Shown here: positions 51,627 to 61,159 of the stretch, one piece after another
Layout: each line of letters opens with the position of its first letter
How positions within the stretch are numbered: position 1 is the first letter of the stretch
Assembly: GCA_051647535.1 (NCBI GenBank)
Contig: JBOFEA010000027.1
Span: forward strand, 1-64,000
DNA length: 64,000 bases
Source of the DNA: Brevinema_A sp051647535
GTDB taxonomy: Bacteria; Spirochaetota; Brevinematia; Brevinematales; Brevinemataceae
Direction of reading: 5' to 3'
The notes under the pieces: model-generated
Told to the model about the DNA's origin: nothing
The model's database searches: none
What the model saw: only the letters and a program-made list of their open reading frames with translations
Position numbers and translations under genes: made by a program

Positions 51627-52601
51627 ATGTATTTGATTCATCCTGCTATTTCTGTTGAAATATTTCGTTTAGGTCCTTTAGCTATACGTTGGTATAGTGT
51701 AATGTATCTTCTTGGTTTTTTATTTTTTTATTGGTGGACTAAACGTGAAATAACAGAGAATAGAATTATTTTTTCAAAAAATGGTTCTAATGAAATATCT
51801 ATGAATATTCTAAGTGATGTTTTCTTTTATGCGGTGTTGGGTATCTTGGTTGGAGGACGACTTGGGTATGTTCTTTTTTATAATTTGGAATACTTTATTA
51901 AAAATCCGATTAATATTTTAAAGACTTGGGAAGGCGGTATGAGTTTTCATGGTGCCTTTATTTGTTCTTTTGTGTTTGCAACGTCTTCTTTGTATTTCCG
52001 TAAACAACAAGTTCGATCATACAATCCTTTTGATTTATCGGACATTGTGTTAACTTCTGTGCCAATGGGATTAGCATTGGGACGTTTGGGGAATTTTATT
52101 AACGGTGAATTATATGGTCGCCCTGCTGCTGTGCCTTGGAGAATGTTGTTTCCATATCGTCCTGAATTAGGACATATGGGTGCTAAACTACTTCCTTTGC
52201 AAAAAGTACAAGGAATTATTGATCAAACAAAAATGACACTAGAACCAAATGTGACTCAATTTGTTATTAATGGGCAAACCTTAGTTCAAATTCCGCGCCA
52301 CCCTTCTCAGCTATATCATTTTCTGTTAGAAGGCATATTTGCGTTGATCTTACAAATGTTCTTTTATTATAAATTGCCGGCATCTAAATATCGAGGATTT
52401 CTGACTGCTACCTTTTTGATTTTATATGGTAGTGCTCGTATTTTCACAGAATTTTTCCGAGAACCGGATGAACATATTGGTTTTATTTTTGGGGATTGGT
52501 TGACCTTAGGAATAATTTATTCTCTTCCTATGCTTATTTGTGGTATCGTGCTTCTTTCTGTAAGTCTTTATCATAAAACTCCAAACGGATTCCGGAAGTA
52601 A
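51627..52601 (+). CDS. lgt: Prolipoprotein diacylglyceryl transferase
   Basis: This inner-membrane enzyme attaches diacylglycerol to the lipobox Cys of lipoproteins, the first step in maturing the many lipoproteins in this window. It has 324 residues and about seven helices. Motifs are SVMYLLGFLFFYWW, GGMSFHGAFI with His, GRLGNFINGELYGRP (the signature around residues 150-165), and RHPSQLYHFLLEG with His. An approximately 40-residue insert lies after the signature. RBS AAGGAG. It lies 36 bp after rnr and 7 bp before mutL. Confidence 0.94.
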   Translation: MYLIHPAISVEIFRLGPLAIRWYSVMYLLGFLFFYWWTKREITENRIIFSKNGSNEISMNILSDVFFYAVLGILVGGRLGYVLFYNLEYFIKNPINILKTWEGGMSFHGAFICSFVFATSSLYFRKQQVRSYNPFDLSDIVLTSVPMGLALGRLGNFINGELYGRPAAVPWRMLFPYRPELGHMGAKLLPLQKVQGIIDQTKMTLEPNVTQFVINGQTLVQIPRHPSQLYHFLLEGIFALILQMFFYYKLPASKYRGFLTATFLILYGSARIFTEFFREPDEHIGFIFGDWLTLGIIYSLPMLICGIVLLSVSLYHKTPNGFRK

Positions 52602-52608
52602 ATCTCAT

Positions 52609-54429
52609 ATGTCTGGTATGGAAATTCAAATTTTGGATCCTTCTATTGCAATGAAAATTGCAGCCGGAGAAGTTATAGATAAGCCGGCATCTGTGGTTCG
52701 GGAATTAATTGATAATTCTATTGATGCAGGTGCCGGTGTTATTCGAGTTGAACTGGAAAAAGGCGGAAGGGAATTTTTATCCGTCTATGATGATGGATCG
52801 GGTATGGACAGTAATAACCTAAAGCGTTCCTATCTCAATCATTCTACAAGTAAAATTATCTCATTTGACGATCTGATGAATTTGAAAACATTTGGATTCA
52901 GAGGGGAAGCATTGGCTAGTATTGCTGAAATAGCGGCCTTAAGTATTTCTTCTTGTACGCGTAATTCTGACTTTGGTTCCGAATTAAAAGTTCGATTTGG
53001 CGAATTTTTGGAATTGGCTCCGAAAGGGATGAATCATGGTACTATTGTGACGGTGACAGAGTTTTTTCAAAATGTACCGGCACGGTTGAAATTTTTGAAT
53101 AGTGACACTGGAGAATACCGAGCAGTAGTTCAAGAATTTTTAAAAAAAGCATTAGGACATCCTGATGTATCATTTGCTCTGACTCATAATAATGTACAAA
53201 AATATTTTCTTTCCAGTGCTACTGAGCTTTTTACTCGTATTGTTGATGTTTTTCCTGAATTAACATCACAGTTGCATGCGTTTAGTTATGAAGAAAACGG
53301 AATTCATATATATGGATTTTTGTCGCATCCGTCATGGTACAAACCAACACGTTCTTTTCAATATTTATTTATTAATCGCCGTGCGGTAGAATGGCCGGCA
53401 TTCCGTCAGCAAATTTCGCTTGCGTATAATAATCAAGTTCCACCTTCTAAGTTTCCTGCTGTGTTTTGTTATATTGATGTTGATCCTGCATTGATCGATT
53501 TTAACGTCCATCCTCAAAAAAAAGAAGTACGTTTTGAAAATGAGCGTACGTTATCCGATTTGGTTCGTCGTGCTCTTCGATTAGGAGTTGAAAAAGCACT
53601 AATGGCGGACATATCGTCCGAATATTCAAATATTCTTCAATCAGAAAAGTACTCCAATATCTCTCATCCGGTTTCAACACCTTCTGTTTCAAAAAGCTTG
53701 AGTTTTTCATCTTCAAGTTTTGTTTCTTTAGGAAAATCGGATAAAAAATCCTCTGTTGATTTTTCTTCTAAAAAGAATTCTTCTTTTGATACCGATCTTT
53801 ATTCTCGTCAATTGAAAGAATTGTATCAAAAAGCACCCGAATCTTCTATGAGTGAAATTCTTAAAGATGCGTTATATGTTGGTACAATCTTTAATACTTT
53901 TCTTATCTTTCAATATAAAGAGTCTTTATATCTTGTAGATTTTCATGCAATGCATGAGAGAATACGTTATGAAAAATTAATTGAATCGAAGAACCAAGTA
54001 TTTAATTCTCAAAAAATTATTCCAACAGTTTTTCAAACATCACTGTTGGAATCAGAAAAATTTGAAGAAATTTATCCTATACTGCAAAATTTAGGTTTTA
54101 TGATTACCCGTATCAGTATGGACAGCTTTTCTGTTGAAGCAGTACCGGCTTTTCTGGAAGTATCCCAGTTGGATCAAACACTGCGTTCTTTATTTGAAGT
54201 TGATTTATCTCTTGGCAGTGAGGACATATTGTGGGATGCAGCATGCAAAACAACAGCATGCCGTGGTTCTGTAAAAGCAGGCGATGCCTTAACCAAAGAA
54301 GAAATTGAACAACTAATTCAAGACTGGAGTTTATGCTCTAATCCTGCGTCTTGTCCTCATGGAAGACCTATTGTTATTTCTTTATCCAAATCGTTTTTCG
54401 ATAAAGAATTTAAAAGAACTGGTTTTTAA
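52609..54429 (+). CDS. mutL: DNA mismatch repair protein MutL
   Basis: This GHKL ATPase coordinates MutS and strand nicking. It has 606 residues. N-terminal motifs: IAAGEVIDKPASVVREL, DDGSGM and FGFRGEALASI (near residues 97-107). A Ser/Lys-rich linker (about 345-400) joins the C-terminal dimerisation/endonuclease domain, which carries a DFHAMHERIRYE motif (the DQHA-x2-E-x4-E endonuclease site with Gln to Phe), ACR in KTTACRGSVKAGD and a CPHGRP near the end. The endonuclease motif suggests nicking activity, as in bacteria lacking MutH. The start is coupled to lgt. Confidence 0.92.
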   Translation: MSGMEIQILDPSIAMKIAAGEVIDKPASVVRELIDNSIDAGAGVIRVELEKGGREFLSVYDDGSGMDSNNLKRSYLNHSTSKIISFDDLMNLKTFGFRGEALASIAEIAALSISSCTRNSDFGSELKVRFGEFLELAPKGMNHGTIVTVTEFFQNVPARLKFLNSDTGEYRAVVQEFLKKALGHPDVSFALTHNNVQKYFLSSATELFTRIVDVFPELTSQLHAFSYEENGIHIYGFLSHPSWYKPTRSFQYLFINRRAVEWPAFRQQISLAYNNQVPPSKFPAVFCYIDVDPALIDFNVHPQKKEVRFENERTLSDLVRRALRLGVEKALMADISSEYSNILQSEKYSNISHPVSTPSVSKSLSFSSSSFVSLGKSDKKSSVDFSSKKNSSFDTDLYSRQLKELYQKAPESSMSEILKDALYVGTIFNTFLIFQYKESLYLVDFHAMHERIRYEKLIESKNQVFNSQKIIPTVFQTSLLESEKFEEIYPILQNLGFMITRISMDSFSVEAVPAFLEVSQLDQTLRSLFEVDLSLGSEDILWDAACKTTACRGSVKAGDALTKEEIEQLIQDWSLCSNPASCPHGRPIVISLSKSFFDKEFKRTGF

Positions 54430-54454
54430 ATATTTATATTAAAGAGGTTGTATA

Positions 54455-54994
54455 ATGAAAAAATGGGTTATATTCCTATGTTGTATGGTTTCGTTTTGTT
54501 CACAAAAAAAAAATTCTGTTGAAGATATCTATATTCCTTTTAAATTAGAGCGTCCGCAGATGGAACAATTTATTAGAGTACTTCCTTTGGTATTGAAGAA
54601 ATCAGAGGAATTTAAAAAATTGGAATTGGTAAAAAATCTTAGTGATGAAGAATACAACGATCAATTTTACTCTTTTTTATATAAAGATCCTATTTCCACT
54701 CAAGCATTGAAAGATGCCGGATTTACCGGAAAAGTCACTTATGCGGAATTTCATAATACCGTATTGGAAAATTTTATTTTAATCACTGAGAATAAAGATA
54801 TTGTTGAAGAAGCGGTTATGAGTATTCCTAAAATTCAAAAAGAATACGATTCTTTGTTATTAAAGTATAACCGTGAACCTAACAATATATCTTTGGAAAG
54901 AACCTTAAACCAAGTAAAAGCTTCATTAATTTTTTATAAAAATATTGTGCTGATGGATGCGTTTTATGCTGAGTTAAATGCTTTTAATCAATAA
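54455..54994 (+). CDS. Small probable lipoprotein, unknown function
   Basis: Not recognised. It has 179 residues. The N-terminus (KKWVIFLCCMVSFCSQKK) looks like a lipoprotein signal with Cys15 as the likely modified residue. The rest is helical, Glu/Lys-rich (for example EEAVMSIPKIQKEYDSLLLK) with no recognised domain. RBS AAGAGG. It ends in TAATG, one base overlapping the next gene, so the two may work together. Confidence 0.65.
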   Translation: MKKWVIFLCCMVSFCSQKKNSVEDIYIPFKLERPQMEQFIRVLPLVLKKSEEFKKLELVKNLSDEEYNDQFYSFLYKDPISTQALKDAGFTGKVTYAEFHNTVLENFILITENKDIVEEAVMSIPKIQKEYDSLLLKYNREPNNISLERTLNQVKASLIFYKNIVLMDAFYAELNAFNQ

Positions 54995-55515
54995 TGAAAA
55001 CTCAATACTATTATCTGCAAAGTTTCAAAGAATTTATTATTCCAATAATATGTTGTATGTTATGGAGTATATTCTTTTCTTCGGATATTAACTATCTTTT
55101 TTATTCTTTCTTAGTGCCGTTGCTTAATATGATTTCTATTACACCTCTTAATGTTGCATTGATTAATATAGCAAATATACTTATTGTGATTTTTGCTGGA
55201 TATGTGATTCGAATTACCGGATCCTTTGTGATTGTGTTTAATTCTTTTGCATTGGGAGTGGTGATAGGAGCTTATGTGGATGATTTACCATATTTATATA
55301 GTCTTTTAATGCCTCATGCATTGTTTGAAACAATAGCGATATTTTTGTTATGTACGCAGATGAAAATCATCTTTGATAATAAACATCTTAAAAATAAGCA
55401 GTTCAAAAAAGCGTGGAAAATAATATTCTTTATCTGTATACCCTTATTTATATTAAGTTTTTGTTTGGAAAGTATTAAATTGCAGCCGTCGATGATGGAG
55501 GAAATATGCCACTAG
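54994..55515 (+). CDS. SpoIIM/DUF95-family membrane protein
   Basis: It has 173 residues and about four helices. The SFVIVFNSFALGVVIGAYVD and MPHALFETIAIFLL stretches match the DUF95/SpoIIM fold (N-G-x-x-x-G and PHGxFE patterns; here the Gly of PHG is Ala). SpoIIM itself is a sporulation protein, but this family is wide in non-sporulating bacteria, where its role is unclear. It overlaps the previous gene by one base and alr by 10 bp, so it is translationally coupled to both. Confidence 0.75.
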   Translation: MKTQYYYLQSFKEFIIPIICCMLWSIFFSSDINYLFYSFLVPLLNMISITPLNVALINIANILIVIFAGYVIRITGSFVIVFNSFALGVVIGAYVDDLPYLYSLLMPHALFETIAIFLLCTQMKIIFDNKHLKNKQFKKAWKIIFFICIPLFILSFCLESIKLQPSMMEEICH

Positions 55516-56618
55516 GTGCGACAAGAGCCGAAATTAATATTTCGGTGTTGATTGATAATATTCGTCGAATACGGAATTTTATTGGTCGTAATAAAAAATT
55601 TTGTTTTGTTTTGAAAGCCAATGCTTATGGACATGGATTGGTTGAAACAGCTAAATATATTGAATCGTATATTGATTATGCGGCGGTAGCTTCGATAGAT
55701 GAAGGGATTCGTCTTAGAGAATCCGGTATTTCTATTCCTATTTTGATTCTTGCACCGTTTTTGAAGAGGGAAGTATCGTTATTATTTAAATATCATTTGA
55801 TTCCTTTATTGACTCATTTGGATTTTTTGGATGAAATAGAACGGATTAGTATAGAATTAAAAAGATCGTTAGATGTTCATCTTAAAGTGAATACCGGAAT
55901 GAACAGAATTGGATTTGAAGCTGAAGAATTTGATGATGTGTTGGAAAAAATAAAAGACAGTTCTTTTATTAATATCAAAGGTATTTGCACACACTTTTCT
56001 TCTTCTGACGAACTAAGCCTGCAGAGTGTTGCTATAACAAAAAAGCAAATTATGGTTTTTGAAACGATCATTTCAAAGATGAGAGGAATATATGGCCGAG
56101 AGTTGATCGTGCATGCGGCAAACTCCGGAGGGGCATTAAATTATAATGATTCTCATTATGATATGGTGCGTGTGGGTTTGGCCGGATATGGTTATTTCAA
56201 TAATTCTCCTATTGAGTTGTTACCGGTAATGGATTTGAAGAGCAAGGTTGTTTTTTCCAAAAAATTAAAAGCCGGAGAATCGATATCTTATGGAGCGTCG
56301 TGGACAGCTAAGAGAGATACCCATATTGCACTGTTGCCGATAGGCTATAGTGATGGAATTTCGAGAAAATTCTCAAACGGTGGTAATGTTAAAATTAATT
56401 CTGAATATTATTCTATTGCAGGCCGGATTTGTATGAATTTGATGCTGATAAATACTAGGGATAATTTTATTCCTATAGAAACAGATGTGTTAATTTTTGG
56501 TAATGATAAAGAGTTGAATGCGGAGTCGTTAGCAAAACAAATAGATACCATTCCTTATGAAATTCTAACGTCGGTAAGTCCGTTGATTTATCGTGAATAT
56601 AAAAAAACTTCCTCATAA
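55506..56618 (+). CDS. alr: Alanine racemase
   Basis: This PLP enzyme makes D-alanine for peptidoglycan. It has 370 residues. The PLP lysine is Lys37 in FVLKANAYGHG. Downstream the VNTGMNRIGFE, RVGLAGYG and ISYGASWTAKRDTHIALLPIGYSDG motifs and the catalytic Tyr region fit the family. RBS GATGGAGG. The start overlaps the SpoIIM-like gene, with a terminator hairpin after its stop. Confidence 0.94.
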   Translation: MPLGATRAEINISVLIDNIRRIRNFIGRNKKFCFVLKANAYGHGLVETAKYIESYIDYAAVASIDEGIRLRESGISIPILILAPFLKREVSLLFKYHLIPLLTHLDFLDEIERISIELKRSLDVHLKVNTGMNRIGFEAEEFDDVLEKIKDSSFINIKGICTHFSSSDELSLQSVAITKKQIMVFETIISKMRGIYGRELIVHAANSGGALNYNDSHYDMVRVGLAGYGYFNNSPIELLPVMDLKSKVVFSKKLKAGESISYGASWTAKRDTHIALLPIGYSDGISRKFSNGGNVKINSEYYSIAGRICMNLMLINTRDNFIPIETDVLIFGNDKELNAESLAKQIDTIPYEILTSVSPLIYREYKKTSS

Positions 56619-56638
56619 ATAGATGAGGAAGTTTTTTA
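56601..56638 (+). terminator. Terminator after alr
   Basis: AACTTCCTCAT pairs with ATGAGGAAGTT (56602-56616 with 56623-56637), flanked by A/T runs. The alr stop lies in the stem. A further weak hairpin CAGGTTTAT/ATAAACCTG follows at 56641-56660. Confidence 0.85.
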
Positions 56639-56816
56639 TGCAGGTTTATAAATAAACCTGAATTATTGCCCGAAACCTTTCAGTATATATTATCGATGTA
56701 TTATGTAGGTAAACTGAAAAAAAAAATGAAAAAAAGTGAAAAAATATTTAATTTTTTGAAAAAAATCCGACAATAATAGAGAAAGGATGTATGAAAAATA
56801 CAAAAGGGATAGAAAT

Positions 56817-57242
56817 ATGATTTTCGGTAATACAAATTCGGGAATAGGCCGAACAACGGCGATTTTAGAACAAGGATTAAACGCATCAATGCTACGTAGG
56901 CATTTGATTGCAAATAATTTGGCTAATATTGATACTCCCGGATACAAAAGAGCCGAGTTGAGCTTTGAATCCCAGCTTCGTCGCGCTGTGGCATCGGAAC
57001 AACCGCAGCGTTTGGAAGCATACAAAACAGATTCTCGGCATATTTCTTTTAATAAGAAAATTGATTTTACTTCTGTTCAGCCGAGAATTAATGTTGAGTA
57101 TGATACGTCATATAGAAATGATGGAAATAATGTTGATATTGATAGAGAAGCTGCGGATGCAGCTAAAAATACAATGCATTATAATTTAATGATGGAAGTG
57201 TACAGTAGAAATATTAAATTATTAGATTCGGTAATGCAGTAA
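56817..57242 (+). CDS. flgB: Flagellar basal-body rod protein FlgB
   Basis: This rod component of the (probably periplasmic) flagellum has 141 residues. The signature ANNLANIDTPGYKRAELSFE near residues 27-46 is that of the rod/hook protein family. The C-terminal DIDREAADAAKNTMHYNLM pairs with the N-terminal helix in the assembled rod. I chose the ATG at 56817 because AAGGGA lies 7 nt upstream; the ATG at 56787 has its purine-rich site touching the start codon. It is the first gene of the flagellar operon. Confidence 0.93.
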   Translation: MIFGNTNSGIGRTTAILEQGLNASMLRRHLIANNLANIDTPGYKRAELSFESQLRRAVASEQPQRLEAYKTDSRHISFNKKIDFTSVQPRINVEYDTSYRNDGNNVDIDREAADAAKNTMHYNLMMEVYSRNIKLLDSVMQ

Positions 57243-57279
57243 TTATTAATACGGTAAAATTAGTGAGAGGGTATTGATT

Positions 57280-57735
57280 ATGGGATTATTTACCAGTATG
57301 AATATAGGTGCTACAGGACTTACGGCACAGCGTCTTCAAATAGATGTTATTGCTAATAACATTGCAAACGCAAATTCTACAAGAACAACAGAAGGTGGGC
57401 CATATCAACGTTCACGTGTTGTATTAACACCAAGACAGGGAGTACCTGTTTTTAAGAGTCCTCATGTACCGGATGCCTTACAACCGGAAATGGGAGGCGG
57501 GGTTAAAGTCAACAGTATTGAAAAAGACGAGTCTCCTGCAAGAATGGTATATGATCCGGCGCATCCTGATGCAGTTTCTAAAGGAAGATGGGCAGGTTAT
57601 GTTGCCTATCCTAATGTGAACATAGTGTCTGAAATGGTGAATATGATTGCAGCGAACCGTTCATATGAAGCTAATGTGACAATGATTGATTCGTCAAAAC
57701 AAATGTTTGAAAGAGCATTAAGATTAGGACAATAA
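57280..57735 (+). CDS. flgC: Flagellar basal-body rod protein FlgC
   Basis: This proximal rod protein has 151 residues. DVIANNIANANSTRTTEGGPYQ near residues 25-46 is the family signature. The C-terminal part (YPNVNIVSEMVNMIAANRSYEANV) is typical of FlgC. Start at the ATG at 57280 with GAGAGG in front (a TTG lies just upstream). It starts 37 bp after flgB and is followed by a terminator-like hairpin before fliE. Confidence 0.95.
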   Translation: MGLFTSMNIGATGLTAQRLQIDVIANNIANANSTRTTEGGPYQRSRVVLTPRQGVPVFKSPHVPDALQPEMGGGVKVNSIEKDESPARMVYDPAHPDAVSKGRWAGYVAYPNVNIVSEMVNMIAANRSYEANVTMIDSSKQMFERALRLGQ

Positions 57736-57765
57736 GAAAGAGCTGAAATGCTCTTTTTTTTTTAT
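57736..57765 (+). terminator. Hairpin with T-run between flgC and fliE
   Basis: AAAGAGC (57737-57743) with GCTCTTT (57750-57756), then T's. It may reduce rather than stop read-through, giving a polarity step inside the flagellar cluster. Confidence 0.65.
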
Positions 57766-57852
57766 ATATTGTGCAAATTATTGTGCAATAATTTGCAAAA
57801 AAAAGAAGTTAATTTTATAATAAGAAGTTAGTAAATATTTTAGGAGATAAAG

Positions 57853-58179
57853 ATGAAAATAGGAACATCGTCTGTGCATAACAGTACGCTTTCTATGACT
57901 AAGCTGAACGAGAAACATTTAGATAATAAAGCTCCAAAATCTTCACCTCAGAATGTGGAACAAAGTTTTGGGGAATTATTTTTGAATGTAGTAGATCAAG
58001 CAAATCGTGCACAACAAAATGCAGACCAGCTTCAGCAGGATGCAATAATAGCTCCTGATACTGTTAATGTTGCTGATATTTTGATTGCTACGGAGAAAGC
58101 ACGATTATCTGTAGGAATGTTGAAGTCTGTGACTGAAAGAGCTGTAAGAGCTTATACTGAAATTATGAATATCCGCTGA
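57853..58179 (+). CDS. fliE: Flagellar hook-basal body complex protein FliE
   Basis: FliE joins the MS ring to the rod. It has 108 residues. A helical protein with no membrane segment; the C-terminal half (VADILIATEKARLSVGMLKSVTERAVRAYTEIMNI) is the conserved FliE part. RBS TAGGAG. It precedes fliF. Confidence 0.93.
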   Translation: MKIGTSSVHNSTLSMTKLNEKHLDNKAPKSSPQNVEQSFGELFLNVVDQANRAQQNADQLQQDAIIAPDTVNVADILIATEKARLSVGMLKSVTERAVRAYTEIMNIR

Positions 58180-58332
58180 TACTTTTGTGTTATCGGCAAG
58201 ATGTTTTTATTGAGTTTTGTTTGAAAAAAATATTATACTTATTGATAATATCGGTAAAGAGATAAAAAATCTTTAGATTAAAATGATCTTTTTTATCGAA
58301 AAAAGTGATTGTTGAAAAGGGTAGAGGTTGAT

Positions 58333-60036
58333 ATGCCGGATTTTAAGGCTTTGTTTGCTAAAATTGTTGAAAAATTTCTTAAAATGTCAATGCCTTATAA
58401 GGTATTGCTTATTGGAAGTGTAGTAATGTTTACAGCTGCGGTGTTTTTTGTCGCAAAATTTGCTTCTGGAGCTGGTGCAGCAAGTCTTTTGTATAAATCT
58501 CCTTTGTCTCCGGAGGATTATGCTAAAGTCACTTTGGCACTTCAAGAAAAAGGAATAACTTTTGATACTAAAGGTGATCAATATATCTTGGTGAAAGATC
58601 TTGAAACAGCCAAAAATATTCGTATGCAGCTTGGACAGCAGGGAATTATTCCTCAGAATATCAGAGGTTGGGAACTCTTTGATGTTCAACAGTTTACTAC
58701 TACCGATTTTGAAAGAAATGTTAATCTTCGCAGAGCTATTATTGGAGAAATGACTAAACATTTGAAAACTCTTAATGATATTGAAAATGTCAGTATTCAA
58801 GTCCCCTTTGCTGAAGAACCTTTATATACGGATGCGAAAACTCTATTAACGGCTTCTGTTGTTATTACACCGGCACCGTACTCTGATATTACGGAAAACA
58901 AAGCGAAGATTAAAGGAATTGTTGATTTAGTTGCTTACGGAATTCCGGAACTAGAAGCTGCAAACGTTGTAGTTGTGGACAACAAAGGAAATATTTTATC
59001 GGATATTCTTGTTTCCAATGAAGGCGATGAACAAATCCGGATTGCTCGTGAACAATTAAGAATTATTGAAAGAGAGAGAGCTCGTTATACTGCTAGGGTG
59101 ATGGAAGCATTAAGTGTTTCTTTATCCAGTGACCGCTATTTGGTATCTGCTGATATTGAATTTGACTGGAATCGAAAATCTTCTGTTTCTAAAGAATTAA
59201 TTCCAACAATTGTTAAACCTGACAATCCTTTAACACCATACGATGACGGAGAAAGTGTACTGGAAGTATTGGTTAGTGAAAATAAAATTGAAGAAAATTA
59301 TAAAGGACCTTCTTATATTCCGGAAGGGCCTGCCGGAGTGGAAGACAATGTTCCTCCCGGTCTTAAGGATAAAATTGACCGTTTTAATCAGTATCAACGA
59401 AACGAAACAACGAAGAACGTGACTACAGGATCTCGTGAATCACAAGAACAAAAGGCTCCTTATGAAATTAAAAGAGTAAGTGTTTCTGTTGCAATAGACG
59501 GTACATGGACAATACTTCGTGATCAACATGGAAAAGAAACATTGTCGAATGGAATGATTTTGCGTGAATATCTTCCTGTAGATGCAGAGGAGATACGTGC
59601 ATACACTGAACTTGTTCAGGGAGCTGTTGGTTATAATCCGGCTCGTAATGATACTGTTGTTGTTCGTCATTTGAAATTTGACAGACAATCACAATTTGCT
59701 TTAGAAGACAGTTTAGTACGTCGTCGCCAGATGATTCAAAAGATTATTTTGGTAAGTGTGTTAACCTTAATTGTATTAATTTTGATTATGATTTCATATC
59801 GAGTTATTTCTACAATTATTGAAGTTAGACGTCGTAGAAAAGAAGAAGACAGACTTCAACAGCAAGCATTAATGCGTGAAGCGGCATTACGTCAAGCTGA
59901 AGCTGAACATGCTGGTTTGGAATTATCTATGGAAGAAAGAGCGTCCAATGAACTCTTGGAAAGTGTTATTAACACTGTAAGAGAACATCCTCAAGAAGTT
60001 GCAAAACTATTGAGAACATGGTTATTTGAAAAATAA
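58333..60036 (+). CDS. fliF: Flagellar MS-ring protein FliF
   Basis: This inner-membrane ring protein has 567 residues. It has one N-terminal helix (about residues 18-40), a large periplasmic ring-building region with LVSADIEFDWNR and other YscJ-like elements, a second helix near residues 468-490, and a cytoplasmic tail ending EVAKLLRTWLFE, the FliG-binding end. I chose the ATG at 58333, which follows GAGG; TTG codons at 58309-58312 have no site. It lies 15 bp before fliG. Confidence 0.94.
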   Translation: MPDFKALFAKIVEKFLKMSMPYKVLLIGSVVMFTAAVFFVAKFASGAGAASLLYKSPLSPEDYAKVTLALQEKGITFDTKGDQYILVKDLETAKNIRMQLGQQGIIPQNIRGWELFDVQQFTTTDFERNVNLRRAIIGEMTKHLKTLNDIENVSIQVPFAEEPLYTDAKTLLTASVVITPAPYSDITENKAKIKGIVDLVAYGIPELEAANVVVVDNKGNILSDILVSNEGDEQIRIAREQLRIIERERARYTARVMEALSVSLSSDRYLVSADIEFDWNRKSSVSKELIPTIVKPDNPLTPYDDGESVLEVLVSENKIEENYKGPSYIPEGPAGVEDNVPPGLKDKIDRFNQYQRNETTKNVTTGSRESQEQKAPYEIKRVSVSVAIDGTWTILRDQHGKETLSNGMILREYLPVDAEEIRAYTELVQGAVGYNPARNDTVVVRHLKFDRQSQFALEDSLVRRRQMIQKIILVSVLTLIVLILIMISYRVISTIIEVRRRRKEEDRLQQQALMREAALRQAEAEHAGLELSMEERASNELLESVINTVREHPQEVAKLLRTWLFEK

Positions 60037-60051
60037 GTTGTGGAGAAATAA

Positions 60052-61101
60052 ATGGCATCTGAAAAAACAGTTGTTGATAGAAGCGGAAAAGCAGCCAAAA
60101 AACATATTCTCTCCGGGAAAGAAAAAGCCGCTATTTTTTTAATAAGTATCGGTTCTGAAGTTTCATCTGAAGTATTAAAACATCTTCGTGAAGAAGAGAT
60201 TGAAGAAATTTCTTTTGAATTGGCTAGAGCTGATATAGTTGATTCTGAAACAAGAGATATGGTTTTGATGGAATTTCAAGAACTAATGATGGCTCAAGAC
60301 TTTATTATGACCGGCGGTGTTGATTATGCTAGAGAAGTGTTGGAAAAAGCTGTTGGAACACAACGTGCTATTGATATTATTAATCGACTGACTTCTTCGC
60401 TTCAAACCAAACCTTTTGATTTTATCCGTCGTACGGATCCTGCACATTTGGTAAACTTTATTCAAAATGAGCATCCTCAAACAATTGCGTTAATTCTTTC
60501 TTATTTGGAACCAAATAAAGCATCGTTGATTTTGTCTTCATTGAATACGGATTTGCAGGCTGATATAATGCGTAGAATTGCCAATATGGACAGAACATCT
60601 CCTGAAATTTTAAGAGAAGTGGAACGTGTACTGGAACGTAAATTATCGACACTCAGTAGTGAAGACTTTACTTCTGCCGGTGGTATAGATACTGTTGTTG
60701 CTATTATTAATAATGCTGACAGAGCCACAGAACGTAATATTATTGAAACACTTGAAGAAGATGATCCCGACTTGGCTGAAGAAATCAAAAAGAAAATGTT
60801 TGTGTTTGAAGATATTATTACCTTGGATGATAGAAGTATTCAAAAAGTTCTTCGTAGTATTGATAATAACGACTTGTCCAAAGCATTAAAATCAGTTGAT
60901 TCGGAAGTTCAGGACAAAATATTCAGAAATATGTCCAAACGTGCTGCTCAAATGCTTAAAGATGATATGGAATTTATGGGGCCAGTTCGTTTGAAAGAAG
61001 TAGAAGAATCACAACAAAAAATTGTTTCTATTATTCGTAAATTTGAAGAGCAGGGTGAAATTGTTATTTCACGTGGCGGAGATGATGATTTGGTGGTTTA
61101 G
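60052..61101 (+). CDS. fliG: Flagellar motor switch protein FliG
   Basis: FliG is the rotor part that contacts the stator. It has 349 residues with the standard three-domain layout. The N-terminal part EIEEISFELARADIV binds FliF, the middle NEHPQTIALILSYLEPNKA is the EHPQTxA motif, and the C-terminal part carries the charged torque helix around DRSIQKVLRSIDNNDLSKAL. RBS GTGGAGA. It sits between fliF and fliH. Confidence 0.96.
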   Translation: MASEKTVVDRSGKAAKKHILSGKEKAAIFLISIGSEVSSEVLKHLREEEIEEISFELARADIVDSETRDMVLMEFQELMMAQDFIMTGGVDYAREVLEKAVGTQRAIDIINRLTSSLQTKPFDFIRRTDPAHLVNFIQNEHPQTIALILSYLEPNKASLILSSLNTDLQADIMRRIANMDRTSPEILREVERVLERKLSTLSSEDFTSAGGIDTVVAIINNADRATERNIIETLEEDDPDLAEEIKKKMFVFEDIITLDDRSIQKVLRSIDNNDLSKALKSVDSEVQDKIFRNMSKRAAQMLKDDMEFMGPVRLKEVEESQQKIVSIIRKFEEQGEIVISRGGDDDLVV

Positions 61102-61159
61102 AAACTATGAATTTGAATTATTTTGTATTATATTTAAATAGAGAAGGCATGGAGGAATA